NCBI GenBank assembly: GCA_035772735.1
Contig: JASDFA010000019.1
Coordinates: 40,323,001-40,387,000 of the forward strand
Source of the DNA: Datura wrightii
Lineage: Eukaryota > Streptophyta > Magnoliopsida > Solanales > Solanaceae
Direction of reading: 5' to 3'
Length of the DNA: 64,000 nt
Shown piece by piece: positions 1 to 12,000 of the stretch. How positions within the stretch are numbered: the first letter of the stretch is position 1; each line of letters begins with the position of its first letter. A program made the translations under genes and the position numbers. The notes below the pieces were generated by a model. That model was not told the origin of the DNA and did not search any database. It saw only the letters and a program-made list of their open reading frames with translations.

Positions 1-138
1 TTTTTGGGATATTATAGCTGCAAAATCATGATTCAAAGTGAAGTTTAACATTTGAATATTCTAAATGCAAACTAAAGATTTTAATATTTAATATGATTCA
101 TATGCTATGTAGTAGACAAGCTATTGATCATGCCCCAA

Positions 139-2960
139 ATAGGAAAGGACCGAATCAAGGGGGTTACAAGATGGAGCTTCTCTCTAGAAGCTAGGAAGCT
201 AGATGGATTGCCCTACAAGAAGGCACTCACCTGGCCTGCTTTAGAGCTTGGGGGAAGATGTCTGAAGACGGAAACAGTCAACGAACATACACAGAGAAGG
301 AAGAGCTTTTTGAAAACCTGTCTGGTTAGGTCTTTCTCAAAATGGGTGGGATCTCCAGAAGCGGTAAGAAACTGGGCTGTCAAGGAGTGAGAAGCAGAAG
401 ATGGAATGAAAATCTCTCAACTGGGTGATACTCAATTCCTGTTTCTATTTTCCAAAGAAGAGCAGGTCGGTAAAGTTGTTCTTCGAGGTAAGCAGGTGGG
501 GGGGGGGGGGGAACACTCTTGAGGTTGGAAAAATGGGCAGAATACGCAGGGGTTTGTTGATTCACGCTATCCCAGCGACCTTGTGGTGGTTAATTTGGTG
601 GGACTACCGGCACGCTTGTGGTGCTCTGATTTGTTTAAGAAAATCAGGGAACTCTGTGGTGGTTTTATTGATGTAGCTAGTAGCTTGCACGACCTAACGA
701 GAGTCAGAATCATAGTGAGGAAGGGGGAAAGGTCCCTGTTTCGGTGGTGGTTAGTGATGGGGATTTGGAGTTTCAAGTGTGGTTGTTCCTAGAATTTCTC
801 CCTGAGATTCTGGGGAAGGAGGAAGGGAGAGATGAAGAGGGCGAGAGGAAGGGATTAGGAGACAAAAGGGGAGGTATAAAGGTGATAAGGGAGCTCAAGT
901 GCCAGAAGTTGTGGAAGTTTCGCTGATTATACCTATAGAAGAAGAAATCGACACAGGGGTTTGAATTGGTGAAGAGAAGTAGGTCAAAGAGGGTGGTGAA
1001 TGGACTAAAATACACTGAGTTAAGTGAATCAGGTTGGAGGTCAAGACCTCAACTGGTTCACTAAAAATATGGGTTCAAACTGTATTTTAAAAGAAACACT
1101 AAATGTCGTTCTTACAAGTTAGACGAGGTTCAAATTCTAGCGACACTTTTTTAAGGGGGAACAAGGGGATAGAGGCTTGAAACATTCATGTTAAGGGTCT
1201 AGGGGGTTGTGTAAGAGGGAAAGGGCCATCAAATGTTGTTGTTACAAGTTCGGGAACTGTTGCTTCTTCTTGGGGCGGGGTGGGGGTTGTTTTTTTGGTA
1301 CAAGGGACGCAGGAAAGAGCTGATTTCTTTAGTTTCTTCTTCTTTTTTTCTAATGTTGTACGGGTTGTGGTGTCTCAAAAATTGTCGCCAGCTCATCCAG
1401 GTAGGTGGGCATGGGTGATAAGGGGGTAAAGGAAGCTGGAAATCTTTTGGGGAGGAACACTATATCCTAACAAACGAAAAGGGGGGCATGTCCAAGAGAT
1501 TTTCAGTCAAATGCCCTTGTCCTAAATGAGTTTCTTCAAGTCTTAATTCCAGCTCTAGAAAAAGGTGTGATTATCATAGTGGCAGATGAAGAACCACAAT
1601 CTTTGGCTGTTATGGAAGTAGAGAGAAAGCTTTCAAAGTGGGCGGAAGAAGAATATATTAATTTCGGAAAGGTATTAGGGGTGTCTATTAAAGGGGTGGA
1701 GAAGAAGGTGATTGATCGGTTACTGAAAAGTTGGAAAGGATTCAGAGAAATTTCCTATGGGATGCAGCGAATGGAGCAAGGAAATATCACCTGGTGAAGT
1801 TGGAGACTGTAACTTCTCCTAAAAATGCGGAGGCCTTGGAATTAAAGATTCAAAGGTCATTAACAAAGCTTTATCGGGAAAGTGGCTTTGGAGGTTCGGT
1901 GGGGAGGTACAAGCTTTGTGGAGGGTGATAGTTGATAAATATGGGGTTACAAAAAGGGGGTGGAGAACTAGAGCTATTAATTTGTGTTTCGGCTTAGGTC
2001 CATGGAGGAATATCATGAAGGGATGGGACTATTTTTAGGAAAATATCTCATTCCAGGTCGGAGACGGGAGGAGAGTATTTTTAGGGGCATAGTAGGTGTG
2101 GGGGGACTTTCTAGTGAAAGGAGAATTCCAGAGTTTGTACAGAATATCTTGTCAAAGAGACTTGTCAATTCAGCAAATTAGGGGGACACAAGGCAGAGAA
2201 ACCATTTGGAACTTGAGATTTAGAAGGGAAGTTCATGATAGGCAAATGGCTAAGTTTCAGAGGTTGCTAGCCTTATTACATAGGCAAGTCAATCCGGTTA
2301 AAAAATTATGATATTTGGAAATGGGGTCTAGGAAATAAAGAAATGTTCTTTGTGAAATCTTTTTATAAAAAACTCTTGATTAGGGAGGAGATGACTTTTC
2401 TGTGTAATGCAATATGGATTCCAAGGGTGCCGAGGAAGGTGTGCTTTTTCACTAGGCTAGCTACTAGAGGGGTGATTTTGACAGCAGAAAATCTTAGAAA
2501 GTGGGAGGTTGTTTGCGTCAGTTGGTGTTACATGTGCAAGGAGGGGGGGCGAGGATGTGGATCATCTTCTCTTACATTGCGGGTTAACCATGAGGTATGG
2601 TGGGATATGTTTAGGCTGTTTTGACTCCCAGGAAAATGCCAAATATTGTGAAAGATTTGATGAACAGTTGGAAGAGTGGGAGAAGGAAGAGAAAACGAAG
2701 GGCTTGGAATGTGGTTCCACTTTCTATAATGTGGAGAGTTTGGAGAGAAAGAAATAAGAAAGCTTTTGAGGAGTAGTCTCCTTTCCCCTATTTTCTTTTG
2801 GAGTGAACAGAAAGTAAGTTCCTTGTTGTATAGATGATCTGGTGGAGTTTATAGAGAATCATATCCTTTTGTGGATTTTTTACCTTTTGGCATACCCCCT
2901 TGTATACGGCCAGCTTGGCCATGTTTATAATGAAAATACATTAACTTGATCAAAAAATTT
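139..2960 (+). mobile_element. Degenerate, internally deleted L1-type LINE in the isoleucyl-tRNA synthetase intron
   Basis: The element is bounded by the 12-bp duplication ATCATGCCCCAA (127-138 and 2961-2972) and ends in a short A-rich tail. The first 1.6 kb, in broken frames, resembles the DUF4283 region of plant L1 ORF1 (for example VNLVGLPARLWCSDLF near 590-640). From about 1730 it reads as the C-terminal part of ORF2 (IQRNFLWDAANGARKYH), then a zf-RVT domain at 2340-2600 (WIPRVPRKVCFFTRL, and a Cys/His cluster around CYMCKEGG and HLLLHC). Endonuclease and the main reverse transcriptase core are absent, so ORF1 appears joined to the end of ORF2. A run of about 16 G lies near 497-512. Many stops and frame changes show it is dead. 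It runs antisense to the host gene. The tail CGGCCAGCTTGGCC...TTAACTTGATCAAAAAA fits a plant L1 3' end. Family is confident; the exact 5' limit rests on the duplication. Confidence 0.5.
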
Positions 2961-3025
2961 ATCATGCCCCAATAAAAATCCAGCATAACAGAGAAGTAGA
3001 CGAAATCACAACATGAGGGATTTAC

Positions 3026-6000
3026 ATTTGATATGGTCTATAGTCTCTTCATTCATCAGTGGCTCCTTTGATTCAATGTGGTAAAAGACTGGAATGGGGA
3101 CTCCCCATGTCCTTTGGCGTGATATACACCAATCAGAGCGGCCAGATGTCATAGCAGAAATACGGTTTACTGCCTGGACACAATCATATTATGCAGTTAC
3201 AAAACCACTAGGAGGACCAGCTGCTATCTTTAAAAGATTTGAGAGCCTAAGTATTATTAACAAATACCTGAGAAGGAATCCAAGTTACTTGGTTGATTGC
3301 ATCCATTGCAGCATCACGAAATCCTTCTACTGATGCAAACCATTGTTCAGTAGCCCTGAATATAGTGGGCTTCTTTGTTCTCCAGTCATAAGGGTATTTG
3401 TGTTCTACACAACATTTATTTGAAGAAAAAACAAGGATTAGATTCAGAAAAAATATCACAATATTTAATGAATCAGGAGATTTATAGGTTGCAGACATCT
3501 GGAATAGGCACTGAAACAGTAACCACTTACTGTATGGCTCTACCATGACCATTGACAGGTGTTCATCCAAGTAATCAATAACAGCAACATTGCCATTGCC
3601 AAGCACATCAAGCCCCCTAAATTGTCCAGCTTCTTCTGTAAATTTCCCATCATCGTCAACAGGGGAAACTAAAGGCAAGCCGTATTTCAAGCCGGTTACA
3701 TAATCTTCCTGCCCGTGACCAGGTGCGGTATGAACTAATCCAGTTCCCGATTCTGTTGTAATGTAATCACCACCAATGACAACAGGACATTCCCGGCCAT
3801 CTATAGGATGGGTGTACCTGTGAAAAGTTGGAAGTAGGTTTCTGATGTAACAATGAACAACTCCTCTCTGGTAACAAGTGTGAGGAACTCATGAACAACA
3901 GTATAGACAACTTCTTTATGGACTATTGGACCCACATGGTTTATACTTAAGGTCCATCTTTTAACATGGACTTTTGACAGAATATACACCTGAAAATTAA
4001 TGGAAATACACCATTTGAATTTTTTTTAAGATATGGTGTCCGGGCCAGCTTGCGTGCACCTGAATTATTCCTCTAGGTACCCTTTAACCCCACCAAAGCT
4101 TAGGCAAATGAAAAGAAATCACCTAATGTGTTTTTGCATCAGCTGAGATTTGAACCCGAGACCTCATGGTTCTTCTAGTTCATTGACCCCTAGGCCACAT
4201 CTTAGGGTGCTACCATTTGAATTGTATTTGGCAGCATAAAATAATAAGTTGGGACAACCAAGCTTACAAGTTCAACACTTCACCTGCAATTTTCAAGATC
4301 TGAACCCAAAACTGTTTTCTTCAAGGTAAGCTTCAAGCCCCATTTTGATTCTAATGTTGATACAAGGTCCAGAGCTACAATAAGATATAGGCTTTTATCG
4401 CCCTTCATGAAATTTCCAAGCCTCTTCTTTCCATCACCAGAAGATGTAGAACCGTCTATAGATGCAGAGGAAACTTCAACAACAGCATATTGAAGCTTAC
4501 CATTTACCGCAACAGCTGCAAACCCCCACATGTATTAGTAGACAATAGTTGCGGTTCAATATATGAACAGAAATGGAAAAAATGAGTTTCCGTACCACAA
4601 CTTGATGAACCTTAACGATAGAAAAGCGAAGCAAAATTTCACATGATAACAGACTAGCAGCACATATAGTCTGTTGAGAGAATGGACTGTGCTCAATAAA
4701 TTCAATTGTAAAGAAAGACAAGAACTCTACTTGAAAAGGAAAATATATTTAGCAAGTCATACTATAGCGCAGCATCACAAACCCGAAATGCTTCTGAAAT
4801 TTGAGAACAAATCAAACATTGGTTACTGAAGTCTTTCACAGACACAAATTTACCTAGTTCATAAATCTACTTCTCTCAAAAAGGCTGGAAAAAGGATGCA
4901 GCATAAAGATGGACGCTGAAACACACACTAACCCAGTAAATCCAGCAAACGATACTCCCTCTAAGAAGCAGATTCCTCAAAATAAAAGCAATAATGGAAA
5001 TATTAAGTGAAAAACTCAAACCCCATTGTGAAGAAAGGAACCTTGAGTCTAACTCAACCCCAACAGCTAGATTACGAGGAGAGAATTGCATTAGATAATA
5101 TAAGAAGACCACAATCCATTTCCTCAATTAATGTAGTACTTAACACCCCCGCACGTCCACGACTAGACAACTGGAGTGTGGATAACATAACACGAATGCC
5201 CAACACTGAAAAACACAACAACAGGGATTAATGGGTTTGGCTAGGATACCATGTGAAGAAATGGACCTTGGGCCTAACTCAATTCCAAAAGCTAGCTCAT
5301 GAGAGAATTGCATTAGCACCATTCTGGTGTTTGGGTGCTTATATAAAAGTTATTCATAGATTGGCTATGTTGTGCCGTGCCAAATCATGCACACTTATCT
5401 AGACAATTTTTCCTAGCTTATAGTTAACCATTTCATGTTTATGTTTCATTTTACGATGGTCCGAGCAGGAAATATTTTACTCGAAGCCTTAGTTCCACTG
5501 TGTCTTATACTAGATGTGAAGTTCCAGCTAATAACATTCGAAGCACAACACCTTTTCTAAGTTGGACTAATTAAAGAAAAGGGGAAAAAGTTCAAAAGTG
5601 ATGATTTCATCAAACACCTTACCAGCATTAGCTGGTATAGTCCAAGGAGTTGTTGTCCAAATTGCCAAGCATAGATTGGGCCATAATTCTTTCAATGAGT
5701 CACATGAAGCTGGGACACCAACTAATCTGAAAATAGCATACATGCTCTTTGACACATGCTCCTCATTATACTGCATATAAACTTCATTGATGTTAGAGAG
5801 AACCATGTATATCACATAAACAAAATATATACATATATATATACACATATTCATAAAACTATATGACTAGCAGGTCAAAGTAAAGCTGTTCAGCCTCTCC
5901 AGTAAATTACTTATGATATAACATATATCAAATCAAAAAAAAAAAAGGAGAGAGGAGAGACGTTAACCAGACCAAATTTCTTCTAGAAAAAATGAAATGG

Positions 6001-9000
6001 GAGATACAATAATGATATGACCCAGACTGGACGATTGGCCAGACAACTTATGAGGTTTCACCCTCATCTGCCAAAAAGTATGAGTTGAAGTCAAAAAGTA
6101 GCAGAACCCACTGCCTTGTAAATCAAGTTCTACCAATCTCCCAGGTTGAATCGAGAATCACATAGAAAGTAGATCTCTTAGAGAACACGAACAATGTAGA
6201 AGTCCACATACCTCCAGTTCAGCCTCTGCAAGTGCAGTTCGAGATGAGGAACTCCAATAAACTGGTTTCCTGCCTCTGTAGATAAAACCTTGAATAGCCA
6301 TCTGGCCAAATACTTCAATCTAGTAGAGAAGCATCAAGAAGGAAAAAAGAACTTTGTAAGACTGGCTTGAAATATTATTATTGTCAATATAAAAAGAAAA
6401 ATATGCAATTTTTACCCATCAAAGAGAATACACCAGTGGTAGCTTACAAACAAGGAAAGAAATAGAGAACGCACACAACACATATAGTGCAAAAGCCAAC
6501 CAGAAAAGCTTGACCAACCATAAGAGCAGAACTATGAGAGATTCAGCTAAACACATTGAAGGAGCTACAAGAACTGCTGTAAACATACCTGTGCAGCCTC
6601 ATATTCTGGATGAAGAGTTAGATAATGCTGATCCCAGTCAGCCCATACACCATAGCGCTGCAAGCATCTCAGGACCATAGATGTTAGCATTAGGAATAAA
6701 GCAGAATAACAAGAAAGGAAGAATAGAAGATCAAGGATGAAAGAATACAGAACGGGAAGTAGAAAAACATAAACAACCTTAAATGATGCCATCTGACTCT
6801 GCACTGTTGATTTTGCAAATTTGGCTGCCTTGTTTCTCAATTTTAGTGGTGTAAGCTCCTTTCTGGCATCATCATCTAGTGACTGTAACACTGAAGTTAA
6901 AGTAAGCTGTCATGCCACCAAAATAGAAATTAGGTGGCACAGATGGAAGAGAAAAGCATATGAGTTTTTTTTTTTTTTTTTTTGATAAGGAAAAAGCATA
7001 TGAGTATGTTCTAAAATTTGGATCCCTTTATTCCATAATTTTTATCCACAATCCAGATATTTCAGCATGAATTAAAACAATCTTCTTTTTGAAAGGTGCA
7101 GCATGAATTAAGACGCTCAGAATAAAATATTACATTTCCCCAAAGCAAAGTCTTGCCAAATAGTTAAGTTAAGGTGGAGTAGGATGAGAATGCCAGCTTG
7201 CCAATCATAAAGAACTCATAAAGTATGTGAAAGAAAAGAACTGTAGGCAGATGGTGATTCCACATAGACTCTGCACTATTCCCTATATTACCTTCTACAC
7301 TAAAGGATCATACTTCACAGAAGAGAAGCTTGTGGCACATGTTCTAATCATGAACCAAGTAAAAAAATAATCAATTGGATTCAAGGGAAACAATGGGTGT
7401 TATCTCATGGTTGTACTTAGGACTACAAGCTCTCAAACCAATAATAGCTCTACATATCTTGCATCTCAAAAGAACAGGGAAATTGTCTCGGGGACTGGTT
7501 TTGATCAGGAAAAAGTCAACCTTAAGTACACATGATGTGTAATTTTGAGAAATACCAGTGTATTTAAGTCAAAGAATCAAAAGGGAGTAAGCAAAGGACA
7601 ACAAAACTCAACCAAAAAAGGGTACGTCAACCTTAAGTAAAGCTCTACGTATAGCACAGGCAACCATCTGCAACTTTGATTGGTAATTGGTTCACAGTTT
7701 TGAAAATTTGGACAAGGTATTTTGCATCAGACATGGTTTAGCAACAACAACTGTCTGCTTCTTGAATATAACAATTGAAGTAGCCCAGAGGCGAAGTAGT
7801 TCACCAAATTGGTACCTCTTAAAGGATAAAGCCAACTTTGTTAAGCACATTCCCAGTAAGTGTTGGTTAGATCTGCTAACATAGGTTAGTCTGATATATT
7901 AACTATCTAGAGTTAAGCATAGGAATATTAAGCAAACTTGACTGAAGCTGCACAGGCAATGATGTTTACCTTTTAACTCAATTGGTAAGCCATGGCAATC
8001 CCAACCTGGAACATACTGAACTCTAAAGTTTTGAAGAAGCTGACAAAACAGAAAGACTAATGAGATGTGATCTAATATACAGACAGAAAATACATGCGGG
8101 GGTAACAGCCTGTAAATTCTAAATAAAGCATATCAACTTTGACATAATTAGTAAAATATAACATAAGTTGTAGGCACCAGAAATGCCTGGAAGGTAGCCT
8201 ATGAAAATCACTTGCTAATTCACAATAGTTTTCACTTGACTGATGAGTCCATATAACAAAATTTAGGCAACACTGATCACACTAGACATTAACTAGACTG
8301 AACAATACTACAGCGATCATAGCACTTTGAAATGCTAAAATTTTGAAGCAGCATCATGTTAAAGCCTTAAACCCTTTTTTTTCTTATTTATTTATTCACT
8401 ACAAATCTTACGTAAGGATTCACAGGTAGTAACCTGCTGGTTTCACGAGCTTAAGCTAGCCAAGATGGATGCAAAATGATCTATATCCAAATCTAGTTGA
8501 TAAAAGCAGATGATATTATACTAGAGCTCAAACTATGTAGGCAAATCATATAATGATTACTAAGTGAGAACTGAGAAGTAAAAGAAATCTTTGGCAAATT
8601 ATCTGACAACACCAACCACGTTCAGCTAGCCTTCATTTATGTTCCACTCTGTAAGATATAGAAGGTTCTATCTTTCTCGACCATCTTTGTTTGCTTTCCC
8701 ACCTGATGAGGGGTGAAAATGCAGTGAGCCGCCTTGTGAGCTACATACACTTGGGTTTGTTTTGGCTCAACTTGCCATGTCCACTTTTAGGCTCCAGTAA
8801 GGTAGTGGCTGAGGTTGACCTCTCTCCAATGCCCAAACTTTTAGTTTGCAAAAGCCTGATTCTTTCACTTCCAGTGCTTACACTTAGGAGATCTAGGTAT
8901 TATGACACATAAATCCTAAATGCTCTTCACTTTCCCTTCTCCGTCTTCTTTGCCGCAATGTACTTTTTTATAAGGTAAAATAGTTTTTTCTTTGATGTTG

Positions 9001-12000
9001 GGAAATTCCGTACACAAGCATTATACCAAGAAGTACAAATCCTACCAAAAAACATGGTTTTCTACAAAAGTCTCCCTATCATCTATACAAACTGGGACCT
9101 CGCGGGTACACCAAAAAGTGATTAAACTCCTAATAGTATGATGATACAGACATAGTTTTTGTCTAAAATTCTTATGATTTGTCTAAAATTCTTATGATTG
9201 TATACACCTGGTATGCTGGGTTGCCATCAGTCGTTCTTTACTTGATCAAACAAATAAAGAATGAAAAGCATCATTGAGTTGAAGCTTTCATTATATTTGT
9301 TACCTTGAAAAAGCTTTTGTGGTTTGCTTAAGACATTTTTAATTGATAAGGGCCAGTTTGGCCATGCAATTGGACTTCAACTTTTAAGTTTTGATCAGAT
9401 ATTTGTGTTTGTTTATGACATATAAACAAAACTTCAATTTCAATTTAAAGTTTTGATTTCAAATCCCAAATTCACCAAAAAGGTAGAATTTCAAATCCAA
9501 GTTTGTGATTTCAATTTTTTTAACATTTAAAAATTGACCCACAAGTTTATATTTTGCCAAAAAAAAATCCATAATTTGAAATTTTGTAAAAAAAACCATG
9601 CTCGACGTAAAGAGATTATCCGTACTCTGTGGAAGAATATATTAAAGAATAGCTAGTTACTATTATTGTTGATTTATTGGACCAGTAAATCTTTATAAAA
9701 ATTATGTGTATTTGAAAGTTTATAATAGCATGTAATTGCAAGCATTCATTTATAAAAGGAACATGGAAGTATGCAATTTATTAATGCGCATTTTCGGATA
9801 TTCCGATACCTTGTCTATGAACTATTGTTTGCTCATTGGTTAAGATAGTATAAGAGTTGCAGAAGTTTTGATACTTTTCACAAATTGTGGGTTTCATGTT
9901 TATAAGAAAAGTACAACTTTTGAAATCCAAATTACATGTGCAAACAAAATTTCAACTTCAACTCAGCCTCTAAGCAAATCAATGATAACCAGTTCATGTC
10001 CAAGCGCCAACTTATAACCAGATTGTCAAAGACGCGCTTAAACCCTGAAGCGAGACTCAAAACATATTGAGCGCTTTGTCTCGTTTAATATGCGCTTCAG
10101 TGTCAATGTCAAGGTTCTAAGGCATACTTTTCCTTTCCAAAAAGCCTATTCTGAAGAGGCTACACTAAACAATTGATATTTCAACTTATCGTAAATTTTT
10201 TTCAATTTCTTTGTTCATATATTAGTATTTCATGTTTATACTCTCTTCGTTTCAAAATAAGTGGTGCTTTCAGCTTGAACACACCCCTTAAGAAAACTAC
10301 TCATTCCTAGAAAAAAAAATGTATTTTTATCCATTTACCCTAAATAAATATCTTGAGAAAGATGTAACTCTTTAATATTTTTTTCATTATGTAAAACTCT
10401 CTCCATTTAAATAAGGATAAAATGAGAAGAACATCATTAATGTCTTCTTGATTATGTAAAACACCACTTATTTTGAAACAAAATCAAAAGGCTAAAACAC
10501 CACTTGTTTTGAAACGGAGAGAGTAATTATTAGTCTTAGACTACACATATATATTTGTATTGTTTCTCCCTTTGCGCCTTTTTTCCATAAAGCCCAAGCT
10601 TTATTTGTGCTTTGCGCTTAAAGCCCCCATGGACTTTAGAACTTTTTTGCGCTTTTTGCCTTTGATAACACTGCTTATGACTAGAAGTGTACTTGTGGCG
10701 TATACTAAGTCGATCAAGGACATGTACAACGAAACCAAGACCCCGTTAAGAACAGTGAAAGGAGACTCGGAGCACTTCCCGATTTTGATGTGGTTGCACC
10801 AGAGATCAACCCATAGCCCGTTGTTATTTGTCTTGGTGCTGGATCAATTGATGCGGAAAATCTAGGGTGAGGTGTCATGGTGTATGTTATTTACGGATGA
10901 CATAGTTTTGATTGATGAGACTCGTGACGAAGTTAATGCTAAGCTGGAGGTTTGAAAACAGACGTTGGAGTCTAAAGGGTTCAAGTTAAGTCAGACCAAG
11001 ACAGAATACTTGAAGTGCAAGTTCAGTGATGCTTCGCATGAGGCTGACGCGAAAGTGAGGCTTGATACACAGACCATCCAAAAGAGAGGAAGTTCCAAGT
11101 ATCTTGGGTCTATTATTCAAGTAAATGGGGAGATTGACGAGGACGTCACTTATCGTATCAGTGCAGGGTAGATGAAATGGAGGCTCGCATTCGGAGTTCT
11201 GTGTGATAAGAAGGTGCCACCAAAACTTAAAGGCAAGTTGTACAGAGTGATGGTTAGACCTACTATGTTGTAGGGAGCGGAATGTTGGCTGGTCAAAAAC
11301 TCCCATGTTCAGAAGATGAAAGTTGCAAAAATGAGGATATTGCGATGGATGTGTGGGTATACTAGGAGAGATAGGATAAGAAATGAGGATATCCGGAACA
11401 AGGTGGGAGTGGCTTTGGTGGAGGACAAGATGAGGGAAGCAAGGTTGAGATGGTTCGAACATGTGAAGAGGAGATGCTCGGACGGCACAGTGCGAAGGTG
11501 TGAGAGGTTGGCTACGGATGGTTTTAGGAGAGGTAGAGGTAGGCCGAAAAAGTATTGAGGAGAGGTGATTAGACAAGATATGATGCGGGTTCAGCTTACC
11601 GAGGACATGACCTTAGATAGGGAGTTGTGGAGGACACGAATTAGAGTAGTAGGTTAGCAGGTAGTAGAGTGTTCATTCCATGCAAGTAGTCGTAGTATTG
11701 CCTTTAGATTGTTTGTTTTTTTTGTTACTATATGTTGTTTTTTGTGTTGTGATTATCGTATTATTTTGCTTTAGTTACTGTTCAACATGCTTTGATACGC
11801 TTTCACAATTGTTACCTCTTTTTCTGGATTGCGTTGATTTATTTTTTCTTAAGCCGAGGGTCTATCGGATACAGTCTCTCTATCTCTGAAGTAGGGGTAA
11901 GGTCTGTATACGCTCAACTCTCCTCAGACCCCATTTTGTGGGACTACATTGGGTATGTTGTTGTTGTTATTGCTGTCCAAACACCTACTTATAAAGCATT

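Noticed and set aside
3247..3690. Single 147-codon reading frame across two synthetase exons
   Set aside because: It reads through the intron between 3404 and 3531; homology and splice borders show two separate exons.
4130..4205. Functional tRNA gene, suggested by box A/B-like sequences
   Set aside because: The sequence is the tRNA-related head of a SINE with target duplications and does not form a full cloverleaf.
10986..11576. Long minus-strand reading frame of 196 codons
   Set aside because: It lies opposite the RTE reverse-transcriptase region, which explains the sequence on the plus strand; the minus frame has no recognisable domain.
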